This document shows positions 35,608-46,782 of a stretch of DNA of 64,000 nucleotides, one piece after another. This stretch comes from Pseudarthrobacter sp. ATCC 49987. GTDB lineage: Bacteria > Actinomycetota > Actinomycetes > Actinomycetales > Micrococcaceae. The stretch is taken from assembly GCF_009928425.1 (NCBI RefSeq), contig NZ_JAABNS010000001.1, forward strand, positions 1,612,001-1,676,000, given 5' to 3'. The number at the start of each line of letters is the position of its first letter. Within the stretch, counting starts at the first letter, position 1. The translations under genes and the position numbers were made by a program. Under the pieces are notes generated by a model. The model was not told where the DNA came from. It saw only the letters and a program-made list of their open reading frames with translations, and did no database searches.

Positions 35608-37188
35608 GTGTCTCGACCCCGTGAAGACCGCGCAGGCGGAGCCGGCTTCCCGGCTCGGCCCGGTCATGCTGCCCGGCACACGGACGACCCCTCGCTCGGA
35701 CCGGCACGGCACCTTGGCTCAGCCCGCGGCATGCCCGGTTGGCTGAAGATCGGGACCGCCGTCGTCTCCATCCTTCTGGTCGGGGTCATTGCCTTCGGCG
35801 CCTACTGGGCCATCCGCCTGCAGGGCAATATCACCAAGGCATCGCTGGGGGCCGGAAGCGAGAAGACCGAGGGCGCGGTGGACGACTCGCGGGACCGGAT
35901 GCAGATCCTGGTCCTTGGCTCGGACACCCGTGACGGGAAGAATTCGCAATACGGCGGGGCCGGCGACTCCACCGGCTACGGGCACTCCGACGTCATGATG
36001 CTGCTGGACATCTCTGCTGACAACAAGCGTGTCAACGTCATCAGCTTCCCCCGGGACCTGCTCGTTGATATTCCGAAGTGCACCGACCAGGAAACCAAGC
36101 GGGAATTCCCGGCCCAGAAGAACGTCATGATCAACGCGGCCATGTCCGAGGCCGGCATCGGCTGTGCCGTGGACACCGTGAACAAGCTCACGGGCCTGGA
36201 AATCGACCACTTCATGATGGCGGACTTCAATTCGGTCAAGGAACTGTCCAACACTGTCGGCGGCGTCGACGTCTGCATCAGCGACGCCGTCTACGATCCC
36301 GACTCGGGGCTGCGGCTTCCCAAAGGCACCTCCAAGGTCCAGGGCGAGCAGGCCCTGGCGTTCCTGCGTGCCCGCCATGCCTTCGCCGACGGCGGCGACC
36401 TCGGCCGGATCAAGGGCCAGCAGGGGTTCCTGTCCGCGCTGGTCCGCAAGATCAAGGACGACGGCACCCTCAGCAACCCCGCGAAGACGCTTCAGATCGC
36501 GGATGTCGTCACCAAGAACCTCACGATCGATGAGGGCATGGCCTCGGTCCCGACGCTGCTGACGGTCGCCAACCGGCTGAAGAACATCGACGTGGGCAAG
36601 GTGGCGTTCGTTGCCGTGCCCACCGCGCCCGCTGTCAGCGACGTGAACCGCCTGCAGCTCGCCGAACCCGCGGCGTCGCAGCTCTTCGCCGCGATGCGCA
36701 AGGACATCGACCTGACGGACCCGACCGCGACGCCGAGCCCGTCCGCTTCCCCGGATGCCGGTGCCAGCGCCAGCGCGGAGCCGGCACCCAGCCAGAGCGC
36801 CGCTGCCTACGACAAGGCAGTCCAGCCCGTCACGGTGGCAAACGGTTCCGGTGTTCCGGCACGGACCCAGGAGATCATCAAGGTCCTCACCACCGGAGGC
36901 TTCACCCAGCTCGGCCAGCTGGCCGCCCGGCCCGTAGCGGCCACTGCGGTCTACTACGGTGCGGGTTACGGGGATGTGGCCGCTGACGTTGCCACGCTGC
37001 TGGGGATCCCGGCGGCCCAGGTGCTGCCGGCCGCCGGCGTCAACGGCGTCCAGGTTTACCTGGGCAGCGACCTCGTGGGCGGCACCGCGAGCGGGGACGG
37101 CCCCGTGGAACTGCCTTCGGACATTGTCAACCAGACCGCCGGCGACGTCGTCTGCCAGCAGGCCAACCCGGCACTGATCACGCGCTGA
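35608..37188 (+). CDS. LCP (LytR-CpsA-Psr) family cell-wall ligase with LytR_C domain
   Basis: 526 residues. A cytoplasmic Pro/Arg-rich start, one membrane helix (about 42-66, AVVSILLVGVIAFGAYWAI), then the LCP catalytic domain: ILVLGSDTRDG, GHSDVMMLLDIS, NVISFPRDLLVDIP (the conserved Arg-Asp pair), INAAMSEAG and ALAFLRARHAFADGGDLGR with the substrate-binding Arg residues. A Ser/Ala/Pro linker then leads to a LytR_C domain (VTVANGSGVPARTQEIIKVL). LCP enzymes transfer polymers such as teichoic acid or arabinogalactan from lipid carriers to peptidoglycan. GTG 35608 was preferred to GTG 35590 because AGAAGG lies seven bases upstream. TAAAAT near 35570 is a plausible -10 box. Confidence 0.93.
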   Translation: MSRPREDRAGGAGFPARPGHAARHTDDPSLGPARHLGSARGMPGWLKIGTAVVSILLVGVIAFGAYWAIRLQGNITKASLGAGSEKTEGAVDDSRDRMQILVLGSDTRDGKNSQYGGAGDSTGYGHSDVMMLLDISADNKRVNVISFPRDLLVDIPKCTDQETKREFPAQKNVMINAAMSEAGIGCAVDTVNKLTGLEIDHFMMADFNSVKELSNTVGGVDVCISDAVYDPDSGLRLPKGTSKVQGEQALAFLRARHAFADGGDLGRIKGQQGFLSALVRKIKDDGTLSNPAKTLQIADVVTKNLTIDEGMASVPTLLTVANRLKNIDVGKVAFVAVPTAPAVSDVNRLQLAEPAASQLFAAMRKDIDLTDPTATPSPSASPDAGASASAEPAPSQSAAAYDKAVQPVTVANGSGVPARTQEIIKVLTTGGFTQLGQLAARPVAATAVYYGAGYGDVAADVATLLGIPAAQVLPAAGVNGVQVYLGSDLVGGTASGDGPVELPSDIVNQTAGDVVCQQANPALITR

Positions 37189-37222
37189 CGACGCCGCGCC
37201 AGCAGGGCGCTGCGGCAAAGAG

Positions 37223-37259
37223 GAGGGCCGGCCGCAGGAGTTTCCTGCGGCCGGCCCTC
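37223..37259. terminator. Bidirectional terminator between the LCP and M13 peptidase genes
   Basis: A perfect 17-bp stem, GAGGGCCGGCCGCAGGA and its complement, with the loop GTT, sits between convergent stops. On the plus strand it continues TCTTGTG. Confidence 0.85.
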
Positions 37260-37294
37260 TCTTGTGTCCGGGCTGAAGTTGGGGAAGGCGCCGC

Positions 37295-39247
37295 CTACCA
37301 GATGCTGACGCGCCCGGCCGGGGGCATCCACATGCCGTCCTGCTCGGCCGTGCCAAAAGCCTCGTGGAAGGCGTCAAGGTTCTTGGCGATCTGGTTGGTG
37401 CGGAATTCGTTGGGCGAGTGCGGATCCGTGGCGAGCCGCCGGATCGCTTCCTCGTTCCGCATGACCTGGCGCCAGCCGGCAGCCCAGGACGCAAAGAAGC
37501 GCTGCACACCGGTCAGGCCGTCCAGGACCGGCGGCTCCTGGCCGTCGAGGCTGATCAGGTAGGCCTTGTACGCAATCGTCAGGCCGCCGAGGTCACCGAT
37601 GTTTTCACCCAGGGTCAGTTTGCCGTTGACGGTGTGCCCCGGCGCTGCCGTGGGGGAGAGGGCGTCGAACTGGGCCACCAGCCTGGAGGTCAGCGACTCA
37701 AAGGCCGTGCGGTCGTCCTCGGTCCACCAGTTCCGGAGCAGGCCGCTGCCGTCGTACTGGGAGCCCTGGTCATCGAAGCCGTGGCCAATTTCGTGGCCGA
37801 TGACGGCGCCAATGCCGCCGTAGTTGACGGCGTCGTCAGCGTCGGCGGTGAAGAACGGCGGCTGCAGGATGGCGGCCGGAAACACAATCTCGTTGAGCAG
37901 CGGGTGGTAGTACGCGTTCACCGTCTGCGGCGTCATGAGCCACTTCTCCCGGTCCACGGGCTTGCCCACCTCATCAAGGTGCCGGTCGACGTCGGCGCTG
38001 TGCGCCCGCTCCACATTGCCCAGCAGATCCGCGGGGTCGATCTCCACCGCGGAGTAGTCGATCCACTTGTCCGGGTAGCCAATCTTGGCGCGGAAGGAAT
38101 CGAGCTTCTTCAGCGCCTCGTGTTTGGTTTCCTCGCCCATCCAGGCAAGGCCGGCGATGGATTCGCGGTAAGCCTCGATCAGGTTCGCCACCAGCGACTC
38201 CATCCGGGCCTTGTGGGTTTCCGGGAAGTGCCGGGCAACGTAGATCTGGCCGACCGCCTCGCCGAGCGCGGCCTCGACGACGGCGACCCCCCGCTTCCAC
38301 CGGTCCTTGTTGCGCGGCGTTCCGCTGAGCGTGGTGCCGTAGAAGGCGAAATTCGCATCAACCAACGCGGCGGAGAGATAGGGCGCGGCCGCGCTGATGA
38401 CGCGCAGTGCGAGCCATTCCTGCCAGGCGGACAGTGGCTCCGAGTCCAGCAGCGATGCTGCCCCGGCAAAGAAATCCGGGGTGCTCACGACGAGTTCGGC
38501 GCGTTTCTCCGGCGCGATCGCGGCGGCGTCGAACCAGGCCGTCAGGAGCGGGAAGAGTTCCGTCGCCTCATCGGCTGACTTGAGGTTGTAGGTCTTCTGC
38601 GGATCACGCAGCGTGACTTTGTCCCAGTGGTGCAAGGCGAGTGCCGTCTCCAGCGCCACGACCCGGCCGGCCGCGTCTTCCGGGTCGGCGACGCCGGCCA
38701 GGCCGAAGACGGTCTTGATATGGTCCGAGTAGGCCTGCACCACCGGCGCGAACTTCTCCTCGCGGTAGTACGACTCATCGGGCAGGCCCAGCCCGCCCTG
38801 GCCGGTGTACAGCAGGATCCGGTCCGGGTTTCCGGCGTCGGGGGCGGGATAGATGTAGAAGAGGCCACCCACGTCCGCACGGAACAAGCGCCCGGCCAGC
38901 GCCACGAGCCCGGCGACCGACTCTGTGGAGAAGACCTCGTCGAGCCGCTGCCTGATCGGGTCCAGGCCCCTGGCTTCCACCGCGGCCTCGTCCAGAAAGC
39001 TGTTGTAGAGGTCCCCGATCTTCTGCTCGATCCCGGTGGACTCCGTGCCGCGGCCGGCCGCGTCCTCGATGATTTCCTTCACCGCGAGCTCCGAGCCGTC
39101 CCGCAGCGCAGTGAACGTCCCCTCCAGGGGCCGGTCATCCGGGATATCGGTGCTCTTGAGCCAGGTGCCGTTGACATGCTGGTACAGGTCATCCTGCGGC
39201 CGGACAGAGAAGTCGATGTTGGACAGGGCGATCCCCGAAAGTGGCAC
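37295..39247 (-). CDS. M13 family metallopeptidase (neprilysin/PepO-like)
   Basis: 650 residues, the full M13 length. The zinc motif HEIGH occurs in VIGHEIGHGFDDQGSQ, with the second ligand Glu and Asp further on in GENIGDLGG. The substrate-side NAYYHPLLNEIVFPAAIL motif and the C-terminal WMPPAGRVSIW ending are also characteristic. There is no signal peptide, so it is probably a cytoplasmic oligopeptidase like PepO rather than a secreted enzyme. The GTG start has GGAG five bases upstream. It is divergent from the leuA leader region. Confidence 0.93.
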   Translation of the reverse strand: MPLSGIALSNIDFSVRPQDDLYQHVNGTWLKSTDIPDDRPLEGTFTALRDGSELAVKEIIEDAAGRGTESTGIEQKIGDLYNSFLDEAAVEARGLDPIRQRLDEVFSTESVAGLVALAGRLFRADVGGLFYIYPAPDAGNPDRILLYTGQGGLGLPDESYYREEKFAPVVQAYSDHIKTVFGLAGVADPEDAAGRVVALETALALHHWDKVTLRDPQKTYNLKSADEATELFPLLTAWFDAAAIAPEKRAELVVSTPDFFAGAASLLDSEPLSAWQEWLALRVISAAAPYLSAALVDANFAFYGTTLSGTPRNKDRWKRGVAVVEAALGEAVGQIYVARHFPETHKARMESLVANLIEAYRESIAGLAWMGEETKHEALKKLDSFRAKIGYPDKWIDYSAVEIDPADLLGNVERAHSADVDRHLDEVGKPVDREKWLMTPQTVNAYYHPLLNEIVFPAAILQPPFFTADADDAVNYGGIGAVIGHEIGHGFDDQGSQYDGSGLLRNWWTEDDRTAFESLTSRLVAQFDALSPTAAPGHTVNGKLTLGENIGDLGGLTIAYKAYLISLDGQEPPVLDGLTGVQRFFASWAAGWRQVMRNEEAIRRLATDPHSPNEFRTNQIAKNLDAFHEAFGTAEQDGMWMPPAGRVSIW

Positions 39248-39350
39248 GGATGCTCCTTTGAGAGGCAGCCCGGCGCCGCCTTGTTACGGGATACCGGTCT
39301 GCATGGTGGACGTTACGAAGGTGTGGCTCCTTCATCTTACGCACCCGTGT

Positions 39351-39356
39351 TAGTGT
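39351..39356 (+). promoter_or_regulatory. -10 box of the leuA leader transcript
   Basis: TAGTGT lies six bases before the GTG of the leader peptide, so the message is probably leaderless. The same hexamer is used by the dipeptidase gene at 48634. Confidence 0.6.
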
Positions 39357-39362
39357 GAAATG

Positions 39363-41239
<1,877 letters not shown>

Positions 41240-41249
41240 CCGGCGGGTC

Positions 41250-41283
41250 ACTGCGCCGCCGCCGGATCCGCCGGCGGCGCAGT
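41250..41283 (+). terminator. Terminator after leuA
   Basis: ACTGCGCCGCCG pairs with CGGCGGCGCAGT across a ten-base loop, starting ten bases after the leuA stop, followed by GCTGCTTT. Confidence 0.7.
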
Positions 41284-41335
41284 GCTGCTTTCCCCAATGG
41301 CAGCGTTTCCGTCCAAGACAGTGCGAAGATTAACC

Positions 41336-42091
41336 GTGGCCCAACCATCCTCCTTTGCCTCCCGCGCCTACCGTGATGACGGCGTCGTCCTGCGTACCCA
41401 CAAGCTGGGCGAGGCGGACCGCATCATCACCATCCTGACCAAGCACCACGGCCAGGTCCGCGCGGTGGCCAAAGGCGTCCGGCGCACCAGCAGCCGCTTC
41501 GGCGCACGTCTGGAACCCTTTATGGTCGCGGACCTGCAGCTGATTTCCGGCCGGAGCCTCGACATCGTCACGCAGGCTGTCGCCAAGGGGGCCTACGGCG
41601 GCAACATCGCCGCGGACTACGGCCGCTACACCGTCGCAGCCGCCATGACCGAGACGGCCGAGAAGCTCACCGACGTCGACGGCGAAGCGGGCACCGCCCA
41701 GTACAACCTCCTCGTCGGCGCCCTGGCATCGCTGAGCCGCGGGGACCACACCCCGGAACTCATCCTCGATTCCTACCTGCTGCGGGCCCTCTCCACCGGC
41801 GGCTGGGCACCGAGCTTCACCGACTGCGCGCGCTGCGGGGCCCGTGGCCCGCACAATGCGTTTTCGGCCCCGCTTGGCGGCATGGTGTGCGCCGACTGCC
41901 GTCCGCCGGGGTCCCCCGCGCCCGCCGCGGAAACGGTCCAGCTGCTCGGCGCCCTGCTGACCGGGGACTGGACGACCGCGGACGCGTCCGTCCGCGTGCA
42001 CCGCCGCGAGGCAGCGGGCCTGGTGGCCAGCTACCTGCAGTGGCACCTGGAACGTGTCCTGAAATCCCTCAAACATGTGGAGCGAACGTAA
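41336..42091 (+). CDS. recO: DNA repair protein RecO
   Basis: 251 residues. The OB-fold start [23 protein letters not shown] is the standard RecO N-terminus, followed by [12 protein letters not shown] and [12 protein letters not shown] zinc pair is visible in [10 protein letters not shown] and CADCRPPG (about residues 163-188). RecO loads RecA onto SSB-coated DNA with RecR. GTG 41336 lies five bases after a GAAGAT sequence and has no ribosome site, so a leaderless message is possible. uppS follows in the same direction with almost no gap. Confidence 0.94.
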   Translation: MAQPSSFASRAYRDDGVVLRTHKLGEADRIITILTKHHGQVRAVAKGVRRTSSRFGARLEPFMVADLQLISGRSLDIVTQAVAKGAYGGNIAADYGRYTVAAAMTETAEKLTDVDGEAGTAQYNLLVGALASLSRGDHTPELILDSYLLRALSTGGWAPSFTDCARCGARGPHNAFSAPLGGMVCADCRPPGSPAPAAETVQLLGALLTGDWTTADASVRVHRREAAGLVASYLQWHLERVLKSLKHVERT

Positions 42092-42093
42092 CT

Positions 42094-42942
42094 GTGGCGT
42101 TGGGTAGGAATGTGGCGTTGGGCAAAAAGAAGAGTCCGGACCGGCAGCGGAGCACCCCGGTGGTGAGCCCGTACCCGCACCCCTCCGGGGCCGTCCCCCC
42201 GGCCATCCCCGCGGAGTTCATCCCGCGGCACGTCGCCATTGTCATGGACGGCAACGGCCGTTGGGCCAACCAGCGCGGCCTGCCGCGGATCGAAGGCCAC
42301 AAAGCGGGGGAGCCGGCCCTGCTGGATGTAGTGGCCGGAGCCATCGAACTCGGCATCGAGCACGTCAGTGTCTATGCCTTCTCCACCGAGAACTGGCGCC
42401 GCTCGCCCGAGGAGGTGCGCTTCCTGATGGGTTTTAACAAGGACGTGCTACGTCGCCAGCGCAACCAGCTGGACGAATGGGGTGTCCGGATTCGCTGGTC
42501 CGGCCGGCGTCCCAGGCTGTGGGGCTCGGTGATCCGCGAACTGGAAGAGGCCGAGGACTTCACCCGTGGCAACAGCACGTGCACCCTGAACATGTGTGTT
42601 AACTACGGCGGGCGCGCCGAAATCGCGGATGCGGTGTCCGCCATCGCGGAAGAGGTGGCGGCCGGGCGGCTCAAGCCGGGCGCCATCACCGAGAAGACGA
42701 TCCAGAAATATCTGGACGAGCCGGACCTGCCCGACGTCGACCTGTTCCTGCGCAGCTCCGGCGAGCAGCGGCTCTCCAACTTCATGCTCTGGCAGTCGGC
42801 CTACGCGGAGTTCGTCTTTATGGACACCCTGTGGCCCGACGTGGACCGGCGCACCTTGTGGGACGCCGTCGAAATCTATGCCCAGCGGGATCGCCGCTAC
42901 GGCGGCGCGGTGGACGCGGCGGCACCTGGCGGGCCCGCCTGA
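42094..42942 (+). CDS. uppS: Isoprenyl transferase (undecaprenyl/decaprenyl diphosphate synthase)
   Basis: About 282 residues of the cis-prenyltransferase family. The catalytic region reads [20 protein letters not shown] (catalytic Asp in MDGNGR), then [41 protein letters not shown], and the C-terminal [21 protein letters not shown]. It makes the polyprenyl lipid carrier for cell-wall synthesis. The start is unsure: GTG 42094 and GTG 42112 lie in two copies of GTGGCGTTGGG, and neither has an ideally spaced ribosome site. recO stops three bases before the first. Confidence 0.94.
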   Translation: MALGRNVALGKKKSPDRQRSTPVVSPYPHPSGAVPPAIPAEFIPRHVAIVMDGNGRWANQRGLPRIEGHKAGEPALLDVVAGAIELGIEHVSVYAFSTENWRRSPEEVRFLMGFNKDVLRRQRNQLDEWGVRIRWSGRRPRLWGSVIRELEEAEDFTRGNSTCTLNMCVNYGGRAEIADAVSAIAEEVAAGRLKPGAITEKTIQKYLDEPDLPDVDLFLRSSGEQRLSNFMLWQSAYAEFVFMDTLWPDVDRRTLWDAVEIYAQRDRRYGGAVDAAAPGGPA

Positions 42943-42957
42943 CCCCGGGCCCGCCAG
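42926..42957. terminator. Hairpin overlapping the uppS stop
   Basis: CTGGCGGGCCC (42926-42936) pairs perfectly with GGGCCCGCCAG (42947-42957); the uppS stop codon is in the loop. It also faces the convergent hydrolase gene. Confidence 0.5.
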
Positions 42958-42984
42958 CCCCAGCCGGCCCGGGTGCAGGGGCGG

Positions 42985-44022
42985 TCAGCCCGGGTACAGG
43001 CTTAGCCAGAGCACCAAATCGTCGTAGGCTTCCCGCCGCACAGCGCGGCGTGAGAGGAAGATGTCGTGGATCGCCCCCGGGTAGCGGAAGACCGCCGCCC
43101 GGCGGCCCAGCCCGAGCGCCCGGCGCGCCGTTTCCTCCACATCGATCACGGCGTCGACGTCCATGAGTTCCTCTGACCATTCGGGCTGGATCCGGGTGCG
43201 GCCCGACAGCATCACCAGCACCGGCGACTTGATGTCGAGCCGCCGCGCCACGGCCGCGTGGCCGGCCATGACTGCCTTCGTCCAGCCCGGCCTGACGGGG
43301 AACGCCTCCCTCGGCCGCCACGCGGGATCCACGACCCATTCGCCGTGCGCCGTGCCGCTGACGCTGTCCCAGTAGCCGGGCATGCTGGGCAGCAGCAGCG
43401 GCCGGCGCGGGTCCGTGCGCGCCAGCGGTTCCACCAAATGCATCGCGATGTTCCGGATCAGGCTGCTGCCCTGCAGTTCCAGCCAGGGCGCATTAAGGAT
43501 CAGGGTGCCCAGCTGGCCCGGATTCCGGTCCGCCCAGAGCGCCGCAACGAGGCCGCCGAGGGAATGCGCGAGCACGTGCACCGTCGGATCTCCCGGGCGG
43601 CCGGTGCGTCCGGCGATGTCGGTGCCGATCGCTGCCAGCGCCGCCGCAATGTCCTCGTCATAGACGGCCAGGTCGGCCGTGTAGCCGGGGGTCTGCCATT
43701 CCCGCAGGCTGCGTCCGAATTTCCGCAGGTCCAGGGCGTAGAAGTGGAATCCGCTGGCAACAAGGTGATCGGCGAGTTCGGCCTGCAGGAAATAGTCAGC
43801 CCAGCCGTGGAGGTAGAGGACCACCTTCTCCGCCGCCCGGATGCCCGGGACATCCGGGCCGCGGACCGCTGTTGCGGCCGCACCTCCGCCCGGGCCGGCA
43901 TGCCGCACCAGGGTCGCGACAACGGGTCCCTCGTCGTCTGAAGACAGGGGCAGGTCCAGGCTCTGAAAGCGGCGGCCCAGCACATCGTCACGCCATAGCG
44001 GCCGCACCACGGGAACGCTCAT
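42985..44022 (-). CDS. Alpha/beta hydrolase, second of a tandem pair
   Basis: 345 residues, alpha/beta-hydrolase fold of the serine aminopeptidase/lysophospholipase (Hydrolase_4) type. VVLYLHGWADYFLQAELADHL supplies the oxyanion HG strand. The nucleophile elbow is VLAHSLGGLVAAL, where the first Gly of G-x-S-x-G is Ala. The catalytic His is probably in GAIHDIFLSRRAVR near the end. It shares whole blocks with the upstream gene (ILNAPWLELQGS against ILDSPWLEMHGS), so the pair arose by tandem duplication. The start overlaps the previous stop (ATGA). A lipid or ester substrate is likely but not readable. Confidence 0.88.
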   Translation of the reverse strand: MSVPVVRPLWRDDVLGRRFQSLDLPLSSDDEGPVVATLVRHAGPGGGAAATAVRGPDVPGIRAAEKVVLYLHGWADYFLQAELADHLVASGFHFYALDLRKFGRSLREWQTPGYTADLAVYDEDIAAALAAIGTDIAGRTGRPGDPTVHVLAHSLGGLVAALWADRNPGQLGTLILNAPWLELQGSSLIRNIAMHLVEPLARTDPRRPLLLPSMPGYWDSVSGTAHGEWVVDPAWRPREAFPVRPGWTKAVMAGHAAVARRLDIKSPVLVMLSGRTRIQPEWSEELMDVDAVIDVEETARRALGLGRRAAVFRYPGAIHDIFLSRRAVRREAYDDLVLWLSLYPG

Positions 44023-45017
44023 GCGCTGCCGCCGTCGTCGAGCACATACGCGCGGAGCCAGCGGGCCAGCCGGGCATAGGCGTCGGCCCGGACGCGCGGG
44101 GCCGACAGGAACACATCATGCAGGGCCCCGTCGATCCGTTCCAGCGTGACGGTGCGGCCCAGGCTGAGAGCGCGCAGGGCGATGGTGTTGACATCCAGGA
44201 CTGCGTCCGTGCGCCGCATCGATTCCTTCCAGAACATCCCGTTGGCGCTGGCCCCGGAGATCAGGACGAGGATGGGGACGTCGATGTTCAGTCCCCGCGC
44301 CACCCGCGACTGGCCGGTGAGAACGGCGCTCAGCCAGCCCGCGCGGACGGGGAACGCCCGGGGCGGGCGGTAGTTGTCATCCAGCGTCCATTCGCCCTCT
44401 GCCGCGCTGCTGATGCTGCGCCAGTAAAAGGAGCGCTCCGGCAGGCGGATGACGGCCTCGGGCCAGAACCGCGCGAGCGGCTCCACCATGGTCCGGGCGG
44501 CACGGCGCAGGGCAGGGCTGCCGTGCATTTCCAGCCACGGGCTGTCCAGGATCAGCTGCGAGACCACCCCCGGATGCCGGCTGGCCCACAGCGCGGCAAT
44601 CAGCCCTCCGGTGGAGTGCCCCATCAGCGCCACGGATGGAGCTGTTTCCGCGGCAGGGTGCAGGGAGGCGATGATGCCGATCGCTGCGGTGATCTCGGCG
44701 TCGTAATCGTCCAGGTCCGCAACATAGCCGCCGTGCGCCCCCGCATGCAGGCTCCGCCCGTGGTTGTGCATGTCCAGGGCGAAGAACGCGAAGCCCTGGC
44801 CGGCCCAGAATTCGGCGAGTTCCTCGTTGAAGAAGTAGTCGCTCCAGCCATGCAGGAACAGCACGGCCCGGACCGGGTGCCCGCCGGGACCACCCGCTCC
44901 GGGCATGTGCCGTACCAGCGTGGCGGTCCGTTCCACACCGTCAGGGCCGGACGCCGGGAAGGCGCAGGCCTCGAAATCGTCGCCGAGGATATCGGGTACC
45001 CACTCCACGGCAGGCAC
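44019..45017 (-). CDS. Alpha/beta hydrolase, first of a tandem pair
   Basis: 332 residues, same family as the next gene. The nucleophile elbow is MGHSTGGLIAALWASRHPG with a regular G-x-S-x-G, the oxyanion strand is VLFLHGWSDYFFNEELAEF, and the probable catalytic His is in GALHDVFLSAPRVRAD. It has no signal peptide. GTG 45017 follows the TAG of the FAD dehydrogenase without a gap, and its end overlaps the second hydrolase by four bases, so all three are one translationally coupled unit. Substrate unknown. Confidence 0.88.
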   Translation of the reverse strand: MPAVEWVPDILGDDFEACAFPASGPDGVERTATLVRHMPGAGGPGGHPVRAVLFLHGWSDYFFNEELAEFWAGQGFAFFALDMHNHGRSLHAGAHGGYVADLDDYDAEITAAIGIIASLHPAAETAPSVALMGHSTGGLIAALWASRHPGVVSQLILDSPWLEMHGSPALRRAARTMVEPLARFWPEAVIRLPERSFYWRSISSAAEGEWTLDDNYRPPRAFPVRAGWLSAVLTGQSRVARGLNIDVPILVLISGASANGMFWKESMRRTDAVLDVNTIALRALSLGRTVTLERIDGALHDVFLSAPRVRADAYARLARWLRAYVLDDGGSA

Positions 45018-46715
45018 CTAGACCGCCGACGCCGCGGCGCGGCCGGCCGAGCGCCCGGAAAACAGGCAGCCGCCGAGGAACGTTCCCTCGAGCGCGCGGT
45101 AACCGTGGATGCCGCCGCCGCCAAACCCGGCAGCTTCCCCGGCGGCGAAGAGCCCGGGGACCGGCTGCCCGGCGCCGTCCAGGACCCGGGACTGCAGGTC
45201 GGTGTGGAGTCCGCCCAGGCTTTTCCGCGTGAGCACCGAGAGCCGCACGGCCAGCAGCGGCCCGTGCCTGGGGTCCAGCAACCGGTGCGGCGGCGCCACC
45301 CGCATGATCCTGTCGGTGGCGAATCGTCGGGCGGCGCGGATGGCGGCGAGCTGCGGGTCTTTGCCCAGGCCGCTGTCGAACTGCCGGTCCCGGGACCGGA
45401 TCAGCCGGTCCAGCCCGGCGGGGTCAATCAACGGCTGGCCGGTGAGTGCGTTCATGGCGGCGGCGAGTCCGGCGGGCGTGCCGGCCTGCAGGAAGTCGAC
45501 CCCGCGGTCCAGGACGCGCTGCAAGGGCCCGTCGCTGCCGGGCCGCAGCCGGGAGGCCAGCAGCCTGACGTCCTTGCCGGTGAGGTCGGGATTTTGTTCC
45601 GACCCGGAGAGGGCGAACTCCTTGAGGGCGGTTGCCCTGTTGAGCACGAACCAGGAGTGTTCGTGGCCTGTGCCGAGGATATGGCGCAGCGCCCCCAGCG
45701 AATCGAACCCCGGGAACAGGGGAGCGGGGAGCATGCTTCCGGTGGCGTCCAGCCACAGGGCCGACGGGCCCGGCAGGATCCGGATTCCGTGCTGTGGCCA
45801 CACCGGCGAATGGTTGTGGATGCCCTCGGGGTAATGCCACATCCGGTCCCCGTTGATGAGGCGGCCACCGGCGCGGGCAGCGGCAGCCAGGAATCCGCCG
45901 TCAACGGACGCCGGCACGCCGCTGAGCATCGTCCGCGGCACCGGACCGCCCGGCCACTGCCGGCGGACGGTGTCGTGGTTGCCGCCGATTCCGCCGGTGG
46001 TCACCACCACGGCGGCGCCGGACGCTTCAAAGTTTCCGACGGCGACGCGCGAGGAGGCTTCGCCGCGGGCGGCGCCGCTGGGCTCCAGGATTTCGCCCTG
46101 CACCCCCGTGACGCGTCCCGCCGCCGTCACCACGCTGGCAGCGCGGTGGCGGAAATGGAACGAGACCCGGCCAGCCGCCTCGCCCTCGCGCAGCTTCGCC
46201 AGGAACGGTGCCACCAGCGCAGGACCGGTGCCCCAGGCGACGTGGAAGCGGGGGACGGTGTTGCCGTGGCCGTCAGGTCCGTAGCCGCCGCGTTCGGCCC
46301 ACTGCACGAGGGGGAACAGCCGTACTCCCAGCGAAGCGAGCCAGGCTCGTTTTTCGCCCGCCGCGAAGTCCACGTAGGCGGCCGCCCAGTCCCGGGCGAG
46401 GGCGTCCTCGGGCCGGTCGAAGGCGGCTGAGGCCATCCAGTCGGCCAGGGCCAGTCCGGCGCTGTCCTTCACGCCCAGCCGGCGCTGTTCGGGGGAGTTG
46501 ACCAGGAAGAGGCCGCCGAAGGACCAGTGCGCCTGGCCGCCCACGGAGGCTTCGGGTTCCTGGTCGAGCACGGCAACCCGGCGGCCTGCTGCATAGGCCT
46601 GTGCCGCAGCGACGAGCCCGGCCAGGCCCGCCCCCACCACAACCACGTCAGCGTCGATCACTGATCCGGCAGCCCGGCTGTGTGCCGTGCCTGGGGCTCC
46701 ATAGTCGCTGCTCAT
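45018..46715 (-). CDS. FAD-binding dehydrogenase (KstD-like)
   Basis: 565 residues. The N-terminal Rossmann motif is DVVVVGAGLAGLVAAAQAYA with Glu/Gln-containing VAVLDQEPEASVGGQAHWS, as in the fumarate reductase/3-ketosteroid dehydrogenase flavoprotein group. A C-terminal GLFAAGEAAGFGGGGIHGYRALEGTF-like FAD-contacting region is present (residues about 520-545). Relatives are often labelled FAD-binding dehydrogenase without a known substrate. The ATG lies six bases after a TAGCAT -10 box (46722-46727, minus strand) with no ribosome site, so it heads a leaderless operon with the two hydrolases. A steroid, fatty-acyl or similar ring substrate is only a guess. Confidence 0.87.
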   Translation of the reverse strand: MSSDYGAPGTAHSRAAGSVIDADVVVVGAGLAGLVAAAQAYAAGRRVAVLDQEPEASVGGQAHWSFGGLFLVNSPEQRRLGVKDSAGLALADWMASAAFDRPEDALARDWAAAYVDFAAGEKRAWLASLGVRLFPLVQWAERGGYGPDGHGNTVPRFHVAWGTGPALVAPFLAKLREGEAAGRVSFHFRHRAASVVTAAGRVTGVQGEILEPSGAARGEASSRVAVGNFEASGAAVVVTTGGIGGNHDTVRRQWPGGPVPRTMLSGVPASVDGGFLAAAARAGGRLINGDRMWHYPEGIHNHSPVWPQHGIRILPGPSALWLDATGSMLPAPLFPGFDSLGALRHILGTGHEHSWFVLNRATALKEFALSGSEQNPDLTGKDVRLLASRLRPGSDGPLQRVLDRGVDFLQAGTPAGLAAAMNALTGQPLIDPAGLDRLIRSRDRQFDSGLGKDPQLAAIRAARRFATDRIMRVAPPHRLLDPRHGPLLAVRLSVLTRKSLGGLHTDLQSRVLDGAGQPVPGLFAAGEAAGFGGGGIHGYRALEGTFLGGCLFSGRSAGRAAASAV

Positions 46716-46782
46716 GGCTTCATGCTAGCGCCCGGCGGCCCGCGGGTTTGGTCTGGACCGCCGGAACGGGAAAACTAGAGCC

